NCBI RefSeq assembly: GCF_019218265.1 | Contig: NZ_JAHUZE010000007.1 | Location: forward strand, 1-48,413 | Origin: Maritimibacter dapengensis | GTDB taxonomy: Bacteria; Pseudomonadota; Alphaproteobacteria; Rhodobacterales; Rhodobacteraceae | Length of the DNA stretch: 48,413 bases | Direction of reading: 5' to 3' | In this document: in pieces, positions 8,275 through 17,042 of the stretch | Numbering within the stretch: the stretch's first letter is position 1 | How the letters are laid out: every line of letters starts with the position of its first letter | The notes under the pieces: generated by a model | What the model saw: only the letters and a program-made list of their open reading frames with translations | Told to the model about the DNA's origin: nothing | Databases searched by the model: none | Made by a program: the position numbers and the translations under genes

Positions 8275-9132
8275 TCAGGCGAAGCGCGCCGCGCCGTTGT
8301 TCAGAACAACCACGTCGCGTGCCGGAATAGATGCTCGAAACCGGGCCTCGCCGTCCTCTTCCCAGATTTCGAACCGCACGGTTTCGCCGGGATAGACCGG
8401 CGCCGAGAACCGAACATCCAGACCGACAAGCCGGGCAGAATCATAGTCCAGCAACGTCTTGAGAATCGCCCGGGCCGCCAGCCCATAGGTCGCCAGACCA
8501 TGCAGGATCGGGCGGTCGAACCCGACAGAACGGGCAACATCCGGGTCAGCATGAAGCGGATTGAAATCACCGCTGAGACGATAAATAAGGGCTTGGCGCG
8601 GCAGGGTATTGATATCACATACATGATCAGGCGCCCGATCAGGCAGCACTGCGGGTGCCGGACCCGCCTGGTTTTCACCGCCGAACCCCCCATCACCGCG
8701 ACAGAAAGCCGACATCGCCACGCGCGCCAGTTTTTCGCCGCTGTCCGCGTCGATAATATCGCGGCTTTGGTAAATGACGGCTCCCTTGCCCTCGCCCTTG
8801 TCGGCGATAAAGTCGATCTTGCTGCGGCCGACAATTCGGCCATGTGTCGGCAGCGGCTTGTAGATGTCGAGCCACTGTTCTCCGTGCAGCACTTTCTGCC
8901 AGTTCACGCCGGTTTTCGGATTGCGCAGCCAGAAGCCCGGATACCCCAGGGTAACGGCCATAGAGGGAACCGCCTTCAGACCGTCCTCATAGACAAAGGC
9001 CAGTTCTTTCTTGTCTGTCGGATCTTCGCCGAACCCCAGCCCGAGTGCGTAAAGGATGGTATCCCGCTCGGTCAGAGTCTGCTTGATCTCTTCGAAATCC
9101 CAATTCGAAAGTGCTTCGAAATCCAGTGGCAT
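8275..9132 (-). CDS. Double-hotdog MaoC-like enoyl-CoA hydratase 2
   Basis: A 285-residue protein with two fused hotdog domains, like the hydratase-2 part of peroxisomal multifunctional enzyme 2. The second domain carries the hydratase-2 signature YRLSGDFNPLHADP with catalytic Asp189 and His194, and PILHGLATYG follows. The N-terminal hotdog lacks this motif and, as in the family, would shape the acyl pocket. The expected reaction is R-specific hydration of a 2-enoyl-CoA, suited to bulky or branched acyl groups. GGGAGGAAAG precedes the ATG. It lies between the thiolase-like and CoA-transferase genes. Confidence 0.9.
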   Translation of the reverse strand: MPLDFEALSNWDFEEIKQTLTERDTILYALGLGFGEDPTDKKELAFVYEDGLKAVPSMAVTLGYPGFWLRNPKTGVNWQKVLHGEQWLDIYKPLPTHGRIVGRSKIDFIADKGEGKGAVIYQSRDIIDADSGEKLARVAMSAFCRGDGGFGGENQAGPAPAVLPDRAPDHVCDINTLPRQALIYRLSGDFNPLHADPDVARSVGFDRPILHGLATYGLAARAILKTLLDYDSARLVGLDVRFSAPVYPGETVRFEIWEEDGEARFRASIPARDVVVLNNGAARFA

Positions 9133-9155
9133 GATCTTTCCTCCCTTGATCGCCG

Positions 9156-10307
9156 TCAGAGCGTGTTTCGTGACCCCAGTATTGCCGTGACCTGGCTGGA
9201 CAGCACACCGCCATTGCCATGCGCCAGCGCCAGATCAATATCCTTCAACTGAATGCCCGGCGCGTCGCCACGGATCTGACGGGCAGCCTCGATCACTGTG
9301 AAGATGCCGTACATCCCGGGGTGCACGCAGGACAGGCCGCCGCCATTCGTGTTCACCGGCAACACGCCGCCAGGCGCGATGCGTCCGCCCTCGACAAAGG
9401 CCCCTCCCTCGCCCTTCGCGCAGAACCCAAGATCTTCGAGAAACAAAATCGTGTTGATGGTGAAGGCATCATAGAGCTCGACCGCCTGGATATCCGCAGG
9501 GGTCACTCCGGCCGCCGCAAAGGCGCGCGCGCCCGAGTCGCGGGCCGCGGTCACGGTGAAATCCTTCATCTGGGAAATCTGCCGGTGCGAGCTTGCCGCA
9601 GCACTGCCCAGCACATAGGCAGGTGCCTTCGGGAAATCCCGGGCGCGGTCCGCGCGGACCATTACGATCGCGCCGCCACCGTCGGTGACAAGACAACAGT
9701 CGCGCACGGTCAATGGATCGCCCACCATGCGCGAACCCAACACGTCCTCGCGGGTCAGCGGGCCGCGCTCGAACGCTTCGGGGTTGCGCTGCGCCCAGGC
9801 CCGCGCGGCAACGGCCACGTCGGCCAGCTGTTCGCGGGTGGTACCATATTCATGCATGTGCCGCGCCGCCGCCATCGCATAGGCCGAGATCGGATAGCGC
9901 GGATTATACGGCGCCTCGTAGGCCGGCGGACGTGAAGCGGTCACCAGTCTGCCCGACGCGGTGCGCTGGTTGGAGCCATAAACAATCAGCGCGACATCAC
10001 ACAGACCGGCGTCCAGCGCCATGGTCGCGGACGTCAGGTAGTTTACGAAGGACGAACCGCCCGACATCGTGCCATCAATGAAACGGGGCTGGATGCCCAG
10101 ATACTCCGCCGCCATAAGCGCCGGCATGCTGTCTTCCATCATGGTGCAAAACAGCCCGTCGACGTCGGACAGTTTCAGCCCGGCATCGCCAAGCGCCGCA
10201 AGCGCAGATTGCGCCATGACATCATAGGCCGTCAGGCCATGGGCTTCTCCGAGACCGGCATGACCGGTTCCCACGATGGCGGATTTCCCCCGAAGTTCAG
10301 TGGTCAT
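9156..10307 (-). CDS. Thiolase-fold lipid-transfer-like protein, possible Ltp2-type aldolase
   Basis: A 383-residue thiolase-superfamily protein of the SCPx/Ltp branch. Features include SAIVGTGHAGLGEAHGLTAYDV at the N terminus, VELYDAFTINTILFLEDLGF in the middle, and NTNGGGLSCVHPGMYG near the C terminus. Where degradative thiolases have the nucleophilic Cys (CASG-type), this protein reads DGTMSGGSSF (residues 78-87) with no Cys. That argues against ordinary thiolysis and for a retro-aldol lyase such as Ltp2, which needs a DUF35 partner; a DUF35 gene lies 3 nt upstream. GGAGGG precedes the ATG at 10307. A standard beta-ketothiolase is the alternative. Confidence 0.8.
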   Translation of the reverse strand: MTTELRGKSAIVGTGHAGLGEAHGLTAYDVMAQSALAALGDAGLKLSDVDGLFCTMMEDSMPALMAAEYLGIQPRFIDGTMSGGSSFVNYLTSATMALDAGLCDVALIVYGSNQRTASGRLVTASRPPAYEAPYNPRYPISAYAMAAARHMHEYGTTREQLADVAVAARAWAQRNPEAFERGPLTREDVLGSRMVGDPLTVRDCCLVTDGGGAIVMVRADRARDFPKAPAYVLGSAAASSHRQISQMKDFTVTAARDSGARAFAAAGVTPADIQAVELYDAFTINTILFLEDLGFCAKGEGGAFVEGGRIAPGGVLPVNTNGGGLSCVHPGMYGIFTVIEAARQIRGDAPGIQLKDIDLALAHGNGGVLSSQVTAILGSRNTL

Positions 10308-10310
10308 GGC

Positions 10311-10688
10311 CTATCCCTCCGACGGTTTGAAAAGCACGGCCGGAACACCCTCGGCCTCGCCCACGAATGCGGTTACAGGCATGTCGATGACGACCTCACC
10401 CGGGGCAATGCCCTCGACCCGGCTCATCATCCGGACACCCTCGTCCAGCTCGACGACGCATACGTTGTAGTCGCCGCCCCGTTCGGGCTTTCGGCGCACG
10501 ACTGTTGTGGTGTGGACCCGTCCCTTGCCGCCGGCCTGCTTCCACGAAATCGCGGTGCCATGACAATGTGGACACAGGACTCGCGGGAAAAAGTGATAGG
10601 CCCCGCAGTCGTCGCACTTGGGCAGCAGGATCTCTCCCTCTGCCAGCGCGCGTTGGAAAAGCTGGTCTGGTCCTTTGGCATCCTGCAT
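10311..10688 (-). CDS. DUF35 Zn-ribbon/OB-fold protein, partner of the thiolase-fold enzyme
   Basis: A 125-residue protein with an N-terminal rubredoxin-like zinc ribbon (CDDC at 25-28 and CPHC at 39-42) followed by an OB-fold (GRVHTTTVV to PAVLFKPS). Such DUF35 proteins bind acyl-CoA and form complexes with SCPx/Ltp-type thiolases; in steroid catabolism the DUF35 domain of ChsH2 is required by the aldolase Ltp2. It is the first gene of the operon, 3 nt before the thiolase-like gene. AAGGAGAAC lies before the ATG, and the divergent intergenic region carries a perfect operator palindrome. Confidence 0.9.
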   Translation of the reverse strand: MQDAKGPDQLFQRALAEGEILLPKCDDCGAYHFFPRVLCPHCHGTAISWKQAGGKGRVHTTTVVRRKPERGGDYNVCVVELDEGVRMMSRVEGIAPGEVVIDMPVTAFVGEAEGVPAVLFKPSEG

Positions 10689-10740
10689 TGGCGTTCTCCT
10701 TCAAGCGACCCAGTCTTTGTTTAAGCGTATTGATAATCTT

Positions 10741-10756
10741 TCTAACAATTGTTAGA
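10741..10756. promoter_or_regulatory. Operator-like palindrome, site 2 (perfect)
   Basis: TCTAACAATTGTTAGA is a perfect 16-bp palindrome in the 104-bp region between the divergent DUF35 operon (start 10688) and the CoA-transferase pair (start 10793), so one bound dimer could control both. It is the best copy of the repeated motif. Confidence 0.85.
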
Positions 10757-10792
10757 TTTAGTCAACCTTTCAGGATCAATTGAGAGAAACTC

Positions 10793-11938
10793 ATGTCAGG
10801 TTCAGACTTAGCCCCCCTTTCCGGCAAACTCGTCGTTGCGTTGGAACAGGCAGTCGCCGCGCCTTTTTGCTCCTCGCGGCTGGCCGACGCCGGCGCGCGC
10901 GTGATCAAGATCGAACGCAAGGGCGCAGGCGATTTCGCCCGCGCCTACGATACCGCCGCCAACGGTGAAAGCGCCTATTTCACATGGCTGAACCGAGGCA
11001 AAGAATCGGTCGCCTTGGACATTAAAGCCGACGAAGACCGTGAAATCCTGCTCAGGATGCTGGAAAACGCAGATGTGTTTATTCAGAACCTGCTGCCGGG
11101 CGCGCTGGCCAAGCTGGGGCTCGATTCCGCGAGTCTGCGAGAGAGCTTCCCGCGTCTAGTGACCTGCGACATCACCGGATATGGCGAAGACGGCCCGATG
11201 CGCAACGCCAAGGCCTATGACCTTCTGGTGCAATGCGAGAGCGGTCTGGCATCAGTGACCGGTACACCCGACGGACCAGGACGGGTGGGCGTGTCGGTCT
11301 GCGATATCGCCACCGGTATGACAGCCCATGCTGGAATCTGCGAAGCACTTGTCGGGCGTGATCGCACCGGCAAGGGCAGCGGCGTTTCCGTGGCAATGTT
11401 TGATGTGATGGCCGACTGGATGTCGGTTCCACTGCTGTATCACGATTACCTTGGCAAGCCGACACCTCGTGTCGGACTGAACCACACGGTCATTTGCCCG
11501 TACGGGGCCTATGAATGCAAGGACGGTCAGCTTGTCGTCATTACCGTGCAACACAACGGCGAATGGCAACGGTTCTGTGAACACATACTGGGCGATGCGG
11601 CTTTGGCAACCGACCCCCGGTTCCATGACAACACGTCGCGAATTGAAAACAAACCCGCGCTCGAAGTTCTCATCAAGGCCGTGTTCGCCTCGCATGACCG
11701 CGCCGAGATGCTGAAGCGGCTTGACGCTGCGGGCATTGCCTCGGGCGCGGTGAACGACGTGGCGACCCTGTCCGGTCACCCCCAGCTCGACCGGTCCGTA
11801 ATTCGCACGCCTTCCGGTGAAATCAACGTCCCGACCCCCCCGATCCGGCGCAGCCTCGGCGAAACGGCACTGGGCCCCTGCCCGGCCTTCGATGCGCAAG
11901 GCAAGGCCCTTCGCGCCGAGTTCGGCCGTCGTTCATAA
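10793..11938 (+). CDS. Family III CoA transferase (Mct-like)
   Basis: A 381-residue CaiB/BaiF protein. The N-terminal half has LVVALEQAVAAPFCSSRLADAGARVIKIERKG, as in the mesaconyl-/succinyl-CoA transferase branch. The catalytic Asp is predicted in AYDLLVQCESGLASVTG, and the C-terminal helix carries ASGAVNDVATLSGHPQL. It would transfer CoA between an intermediate and a small diacid or the growth substrate. It starts 36 nt after a perfect operator palindrome and is followed by another family III transferase after 18 nt. The two are probably co-transcribed, the only plus-strand unit of the catabolic island. Confidence 0.88.
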   Translation: MSGSDLAPLSGKLVVALEQAVAAPFCSSRLADAGARVIKIERKGAGDFARAYDTAANGESAYFTWLNRGKESVALDIKADEDREILLRMLENADVFIQNLLPGALAKLGLDSASLRESFPRLVTCDITGYGEDGPMRNAKAYDLLVQCESGLASVTGTPDGPGRVGVSVCDIATGMTAHAGICEALVGRDRTGKGSGVSVAMFDVMADWMSVPLLYHDYLGKPTPRVGLNHTVICPYGAYECKDGQLVVITVQHNGEWQRFCEHILGDAALATDPRFHDNTSRIENKPALEVLIKAVFASHDRAEMLKRLDAAGIASGAVNDVATLSGHPQLDRSVIRTPSGEINVPTPPIRRSLGETALGPCPAFDAQGKALRAEFGRRS

Positions 11939-11956
11939 AAAACGGTAGGCAACTAA

Positions 11957-13135
11957 GTGGACAATCAAATGACCGATGAGAACAATCCGGCGATCCTTCA
12001 AGACGTGAAGATCGTCGATCTGACTTCTGTAGTTTTCGGACCTTTGGCGACGCAGATGCTGGGCGATCTGGGGGCCGATGTGATCAAGGTGGAAGGCCCC
12101 GAGGGCGATCTTCTTCGCCAGGTCCAGCCATCGCGCAACAAGCTGATGGGTGCCGCTTTTCTGGGGGCCAACCGTAACAAGCGCAGTGTCGTACTCGACC
12201 TCAAAACACAAACCGGTCTCGATCAGTTGCGCAAACTGCTCATCGATGCCGATGTGATGATTTCGAGCATCCGGCCTGCGGCGCTTGCCAGATTGTCTTT
12301 GGAACCCGAAACCCTGCGCCAGGAAAACCCGAACCTGATCACGGTATCCGCCACCGGTTTCGGACAGGACGGGCCCTATGCCGCCAAGCCAGCATTCGAC
12401 GATTCCGTCCAGTCGGTGTCGGGATTGGCCAGCCTGGCAACCTTGCGCGACCCCGAGGCACCGCCCGCTTATGCCCCGACAATTCTGGCCGACAAGCTTG
12501 GCGGGGTCACCGCCGCCTATGCCGTGATGGGCGCCCTGTTCCACCGCGAGCGTACGGGACAGGCCCAGCATGTCGAAGTTCCGATGTTTGAGACGCTGGC
12601 CGCCTTCCTGCTGGCCGAACATATGGATGGCGCCACCTTCGAGGAGGCTCCGCAGGATTTCGGCTATGCCCGCATGCTGGTTCCGCACCGGCGTCCGGTT
12701 CAGACCGCAGATGGCTACATCACAATTCTGCCTTACACCAACGTACAATGGGCGCGGTTTTTCAAGACGGTTGGGCGCAATGACATGATCGACCATGTCT
12801 GGGTCACGGACATGGACGCCCGTAGCCGCAACATCGGCGCAGTATACGATATGGTGGCGCACATTGCGCTGACCCGGACCACAGATGAGTGGCTTGACCT
12901 CATGGAGCAGGCCGACATACCCGCCATGCCAGTGCGCAACCTGTCAGATTTACCGAACGATCCCCATCTTGCCGCAACCGGGTTCTTTCAACGGATTGAT
13001 CACCCGACCGAAGGTGCGATCTGGACGACACGCCCGCCGGTTCGCTTTTCGGCGACCCCTGCGCGACATGATCATCGCCCGGCCCCGCGACTTGGGGAAC
13101 ACAGCGACGAAATTCTGGGGCCGGGCAGGGAGTAG
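11957..13135 (+). CDS. Family III CoA transferase, second of a pair
   Basis: A 392-residue CaiB/BaiF family protein with KIVDLTSVVFGPLATQMLGDLGADVIKVEGPEGD at the N terminus and KPAFDDSVQSVSGLASL at the predicted catalytic Asp region. It follows another family III transferase by 18 nt; the two differ in sequence and could form a heterodimer or serve different steps. The start is uncertain: a GTG at 11957 with GGTAGG at 7 nt is used, and an ATG at 11969 is the alternative. It converges with the ACAD at 13157, leaving only 21 nt. Confidence 0.87.
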   Translation: MDNQMTDENNPAILQDVKIVDLTSVVFGPLATQMLGDLGADVIKVEGPEGDLLRQVQPSRNKLMGAAFLGANRNKRSVVLDLKTQTGLDQLRKLLIDADVMISSIRPAALARLSLEPETLRQENPNLITVSATGFGQDGPYAAKPAFDDSVQSVSGLASLATLRDPEAPPAYAPTILADKLGGVTAAYAVMGALFHRERTGQAQHVEVPMFETLAAFLLAEHMDGATFEEAPQDFGYARMLVPHRRPVQTADGYITILPYTNVQWARFFKTVGRNDMIDHVWVTDMDARSRNIGAVYDMVAHIALTRTTDEWLDLMEQADIPAMPVRNLSDLPNDPHLAATGFFQRIDHPTEGAIWTTRPPVRFSATPARHDHRPAPRLGEHSDEILGPGRE

Positions 13136-13156
13136 CCCCACCCGGCACCGGACGGA

Positions 13157-14314
13157 TCAAACATCCATCGAGCGTGCGATCAGTTCCTTCATGATCTCGT
13201 TGGTGCCGCCATAGATCATCTGGACCCTGCTGTCGGCATAAAGTCGCGCGATGGGGTATTCCATCATGAAACCGTAACCGCCGTGCAGTTGCAGGCATTC
13301 ATGCATGACCTCGTTCTGCGTCTGGCTGCCCCACCATTTCGCCATCGAAGCCGTGGCCGCATCAAGTTCGCCCGCTTCAAGACGCGCGAGCCCGTCATTT
13401 ACGAAGGAGCGTAGCAATTCGGCCTTGGTTTTGCATTCCGCCAGTTTGAAGCGTGTATTCTGGAAGTCCATGATCCGGCTTCCAAATGCCTTGCGGTCCT
13501 GAACATATTTCACCGTTTCATCGATCGCAAAATCAATAAAACCGAGCGCGGTAATGCCGATCATCAGCCGCTCCCAAGGCAGCTGCTTCATCAGCTGGTA
13601 GAACCCCTGCCCCTCTTCCGGACCAAGCAGGTTCGCCGTGGGCACGCGCACATCCTCGAAGAACAGCTCAGCAGTATCCGAACCTTTCATACCCAGTTTC
13701 TTCAGGTTCCGTCCCCGGCGAAAGCCCTCGGCGCCCTCGGTTTCCAGAACGATCAACGAAACGCCCTTGGCGCCGGCGTTGCGATCGGTCTTTGCCACGA
13801 TAACAACGAGATCCGCCGTGTGCCCGTTTGTGATAAAGATCTTCGAACCGTTGATCTTGTAGTGGTTGCCATCCTTTTCCGCATAGGTTTGTACGTTCTG
13901 GAGGTCAGAGCCCGTTCCAGGCTCGGTCATGGCAATCGCCGCAACGCTGTCGCCGCTGACCAGTTTCGGCAACCACTTTTTCTTCTGTTCCTCACTGCCA
14001 TATGCGTTGAGATAATGGATTACGATGGACTGAATCCCATAGCCCCAACCCGTATCACCGGTGCGCCCCTGCTCGTAGACGGTAATCGCGTCGAACCCGA
14101 TGCCGCCACCGAACCCACCATATTCTTCGGCAATCGAGCCACCCATGACACCCTGCTGACCGACTGTTTTCCAGAAGTCGCGGTCAACAATTCCCTGCTC
14201 CGCCCATTTTTCAATCTTCGGAGCCATCTCTGCATCGAAAAGCCTGCGTGTACTATCGGCGAACATCTTGTGTTCATCCACTGCCCAACTCGGGGAGTTC
14301 TTGATCAGAGACAT
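13157..14314 (-). CDS. Acyl-CoA dehydrogenase
   Basis: A 385-residue, apparently complete ACAD. It has AIAMTEPGTGSDLQNVQT (FAD/substrate binding), KINGSKIFITNG, LHGGYGFMMEYPIARLYAD and the C-terminal QMIYGGTNEIMKELIARS, whose Glu in TNEI fits the catalytic base of the short/medium-chain branch. AGGAA precedes the ATG. It is a single-gene unit with its own operator-like palindrome at 14352-14367 and converges with the CoA-transferase pair. It should pass electrons to the ETF encoded just upstream on the same strand. Confidence 0.9.
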   Translation of the reverse strand: MSLIKNSPSWAVDEHKMFADSTRRLFDAEMAPKIEKWAEQGIVDRDFWKTVGQQGVMGGSIAEEYGGFGGGIGFDAITVYEQGRTGDTGWGYGIQSIVIHYLNAYGSEEQKKKWLPKLVSGDSVAAIAMTEPGTGSDLQNVQTYAEKDGNHYKINGSKIFITNGHTADLVVIVAKTDRNAGAKGVSLIVLETEGAEGFRRGRNLKKLGMKGSDTAELFFEDVRVPTANLLGPEEGQGFYQLMKQLPWERLMIGITALGFIDFAIDETVKYVQDRKAFGSRIMDFQNTRFKLAECKTKAELLRSFVNDGLARLEAGELDAATASMAKWWGSQTQNEVMHECLQLHGGYGFMMEYPIARLYADSRVQMIYGGTNEIMKELIARSMDV

Positions 14315-14351
14315 GTTTTATTCCTATCGGTTCATGCTTGCATTGAAGAAA

Positions 14352-14367
14352 TCTAACAAGTGTTTTA
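14352..14367. promoter_or_regulatory. Operator-like palindrome, site 3 (imperfect)
   Basis: TCTAACAAGTGTTTTA has an intact left arm and a right arm with two changes. It lies 37 nt upstream of the ACAD start at 14314. The rest of 14315-14470 shows no gene. Confidence 0.65.
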
Positions 14368-14470
14368 TTTCCTGGCAATGAACCCGAGGCGTTCTGACGG
14401 GGCGTCACAAGGCTTCGGACCGTGCGCATCCGGATTTATCTAATCACGCGCCGCCCATTCGGCTCGTACA

Positions 14471-14502
14471 AAAAAGGCCCGCCAAAACAGGCGGGCCTTT
14501 TT
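14471..14502. terminator. Strong bidirectional-looking terminator after etfA
   Basis: A 13-bp stem AAAAAGGCCCGCC/GGCGGGCCTTTTT closes on the loop AAAACA. A-tracts and T-tracts flank the GC stem on both strands, so it can end transcription from the etfBA operon on the minus strand (etfA stops at 14522). It also insulates the downstream ACAD promoter. Confidence 0.9.
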
Positions 14503-14521
14503 GTAATTTTTTCGCAATGAC

Positions 14522-15448
14522 TTACAGCCTGTCGGTCAGTTCGGGCACGGCGTCGAACAGGTCGGCAACCAGACCGTAATCGGCAACCTGGAAGATCGGG
14601 GCTTCTTCGTCCTTGTTGATCGCAACGATGATCTTGCTGTCCTTCATGCCGGCCAGGTGTTGGATCGCACCCGAGATGCCAACAGCGATATACAGGTCAG
14701 GCGCGACCACCTTGCCGGTCTGGCCAACCTGCCAGTCGTTCGGTGCAAAGCCCGAGTCGACGGCGGCGCGGGATGCGCCAACGGCGGCGCCCAGCTTGTC
14801 GGCCAGTTTCTCGATCAGGGCAAAGTTCTCTTCGGAGCCGACGCCGCGCCCACCGGACACGACCACACCGGCCGAGGTCAGTTCGGGACGATCCGATGCG
14901 GCGACCTTGTCTTCGACCCATTCCGACAGGCCGGGGTTGTCCCCGGCACCGATGCTTTCGACCGAGGCAGACCCGCCTTCGCCAGCGGCATCAAAGGTCG
15001 AGGTGCGGAAGGTGATGACCTTTTTCGCATCCGACGATTTGACGGTTTGAATCGCGTTCCCGGCATAGATCGGGCGCTCGAACGTTTTGCCATCGACAAC
15101 GCCGGACACGTCCGACAGGACCATCACGTCCAGCAGCGCGGCAACGCGCGGCATGACGTTCTTGGCGTCCGTGGTGGCCGGGGCGACGATATGTTCATAA
15201 TCACCGGCCAGCGATGCGATCAGCGCGGCGGTCGGTTCGGCCAGGCGGTGACCCAGCGATGCGTCTTCGGCGACCAGAACCTTGGTCACACCGTCGATCT
15301 TGGCGGCGGCGTCGCCTGCGGCAGCAGCAGAGGCGCCCGCGCACAGAACGGTCACATCGCCTAGGGCCTTGGCCGCGGTCACGGCCTTGGCGGTTGCGTC
15401 GATTGCCAGTTCACCATCGGTCACTTCTGCGAGAAGAAGAACAGCCAT
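14522..15448 (-). CDS. etfA: Electron transfer flavoprotein alpha subunit
   Basis: A 308-residue ETF alpha subunit. The C-terminal FAD-binding domain has [54 protein letters not shown] and [17 protein letters not shown]. It accepts electrons from acyl-CoA dehydrogenases and passes them to ETF:quinone oxidoreductase. The ATG overlaps the etfB stop (TAATG). A strong terminator follows. A dedicated ETF inside the island matches its four ACAD genes. The length is normal for the family. Confidence 0.97.
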   Translation of the reverse strand: MAVLLLAEVTDGELAIDATAKAVTAAKALGDVTVLCAGASAAAAGDAAAKIDGVTKVLVAEDASLGHRLAEPTAALIASLAGDYEHIVAPATTDAKNVMPRVAALLDVMVLSDVSGVVDGKTFERPIYAGNAIQTVKSSDAKKVITFRTSTFDAAGEGGSASVESIGAGDNPGLSEWVEDKVAASDRPELTSAGVVVSGGRGVGSEENFALIEKLADKLGAAVGASRAAVDSGFAPNDWQVGQTGKVVAPDLYIAVGISGAIQHLAGMKDSKIIVAINKDEEAPIFQVADYGLVADLFDAVPELTDRL

Positions 15449-16206
15449 TATACAGCCCCCGCTTCTTTGAGTTTTGCGACCAGCTCGTCCACCGAGCCGA
15501 CCATGATACCGGCCGCGCGTGCCACGGGCTCGGAGGTTTTGACGATTTCCAGACGCGGCGTGACATCAACGCCGTAATCATCGGCGGTCTTCTCATCCAG
15601 CGGCTTTTTCTTGGCCTTCATAATGTTGGGCAGCGACGCATAGCGCGGCTCGTTCAGGCGCAGGTCCACGGTGACGATCGCGGGCATCTTGACCTTGATG
15701 GTCTGCAGGCCGCCGTCAACTTCGCGGGTCACGACGGCACTGTCACCGTCGATGTCCAGTTCCGAGGCAAAGGTACCCTGCGACCAGCCCAGCAGGGCTG
15801 ACAGCATCTGGCCGGTGGCATTCATGTCGTTGTCGATCGCCTGCTTGCCGCAGAGAATCAGACCAGGCTGTTCCTCTTCCACGACCTTGGCAAGGATTTT
15901 GGCCACTGCCAGCGGCTCGATATCATGGTGCACGTCATCCGCTGCAACGACCAGGATGGCGCGGTCGGCACCCATGGCCAGTGCGGTGCGCAGGGTTTCC
16001 TGCGCCTGTTTGACGCCGATGGATACCGCGACCACCTCTTCGGCCTTGCCGGCCTCTTTCAGGCGTATCGCCTCTTCGACGGCGATTTCGTCGAAAGGGT
16101 TCATCGACATCTTAACGTTGGCCAGATCGACACCGCTTCCGTCCGCTTTGACACGAACCTTCACGTTGTAGTCGATCACGCGTTTCACAGGCACGAGTAC
16201 CTTCAT
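15448..16206 (-). CDS. etfB: Electron transfer flavoprotein beta subunit
   Basis: A 252-residue ETF beta subunit beginning [20 protein letters not shown]. The AMP-binding/anchor segment [10 protein letters not shown] and the recognition-loop region [22 protein letters not shown] are present. It pairs with EtfA, encoded directly downstream with a one-base overlap. It lies 42 nt after a crotonase gene and belongs to the ECH-ECH-etfB-etfA unit. GGAGACCACGCC precedes the ATG. Confidence 0.97.
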   Translation of the reverse strand: MKVLVPVKRVIDYNVKVRVKADGSGVDLANVKMSMNPFDEIAVEEAIRLKEAGKAEEVVAVSIGVKQAQETLRTALAMGADRAILVVAADDVHHDIEPLAVAKILAKVVEEEQPGLILCGKQAIDNDMNATGQMLSALLGWSQGTFASELDIDGDSAVVTREVDGGLQTIKVKMPAIVTVDLRLNEPRYASLPNIMKAKKKPLDEKTADDYGVDVTPRLEIVKTSEPVARAAGIMVGSVDELVAKLKEAGAV

Positions 16207-16248
16207 TGGCGTGGTCTCCTTGAGTTTTGCGATAAGGTTTCAACCGAG

Positions 16249-17031
16249 CTAACGGTCTTTGAATTCTGGAGTTCTTTTTTCCGAAAACGCTTTCATGGCC
16301 TCGGGAAAGTCATGCGCGCACAGCAAAACGCTTTGGGCATCGCGCTCGATATCCAGCGCCTCGAGATAGCTGCACTCGGCTGCGGCGCGCATCACACGCT
16401 TGGCGGTCTGAACGCCAAACATCGGGTGCGTTGCAATCTCGCGGGCAATTTCCAGCGCCCGTACCTCGACCTGGTTGGCCGGCACGCATTCTTCGACAAC
16501 GCGCAGGTCCCTGGCGGTGCGCCCGTCGATTTCACGGCCCGTGAGCACAAGCATCCGGGCAACGCCCGCACCGGCGCGCTGGTGAAGCAGCCAGCTTGAT
16601 CCCGTGTCGGGACAACCGCCGACGCGTGCAAATACTTCGCACAGCCGGGCATCTTCGGCGGCAACGACAATGTCCGCCGACAAGGCCAGGCTGAGGCCCG
16701 CGCCAAAAGCCACGCCGCATACCGCGGAAATCAGAGGTTTGCGAAACAGATAGGCCGCGCGTCCGCCATCGTGAACCAGGTCCACCATTTCCGACGTCGC
16801 CCGCGCGCCTTTGGCGATCTCGGACTGAAACCCGACAAGATCGCCGCCGCTGCTGAAATGATTGCCACCGGTCATAACAACGACACGGATCGTAGCGTCC
16901 CGTTCGGCTTCGCGCAGAAGCGCCACCAGTTCTTCGACGAACCCGATGCTGTAAGGGTTGCGTTTTGTCGGCTGAAGAAAACGCAGGATTCCGACAGGGC
17001 CTTCCCTGTCCAGGCGAATAAGCTCAGTCAT
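16249..17031 (-). CDS. Enoyl-CoA hydratase/isomerase family protein
   Basis: A 260-residue crotonase-fold protein. The first oxyanion-hole segment is GNHFSSGGDL and the second is CGVAFGAGLSLALSADIV, followed by FARVGGCPDTGSSWLLHQRAG, where the crotonase active-site helix lies; an Asp replaces the second Glu here. It probably hydrates or isomerises an enoyl-CoA of the pathway. It sits 11 nt after another crotonase gene and 42 nt before etfB, in one minus-strand operon. Confidence 0.88.
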   Translation of the reverse strand: MTELIRLDREGPVGILRFLQPTKRNPYSIGFVEELVALLREAERDATIRVVVMTGGNHFSSGGDLVGFQSEIAKGARATSEMVDLVHDGGRAAYLFRKPLISAVCGVAFGAGLSLALSADIVVAAEDARLCEVFARVGGCPDTGSSWLLHQRAGAGVARMLVLTGREIDGRTARDLRVVEECVPANQVEVRALEIAREIATHPMFGVQTAKRVMRAAAECSYLEALDIERDAQSVLLCAHDFPEAMKAFSEKRTPEFKDR

Positions 17032-17042
17032 TCAAGTCTCCA

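Noticed and set aside
9156-10307. Ordinary acetyl-CoA acetyltransferase
   Set aside because: The nucleophilic Cys motif is not visible and the gene is paired with DUF35, so the plain thiolase name was not used as the call.
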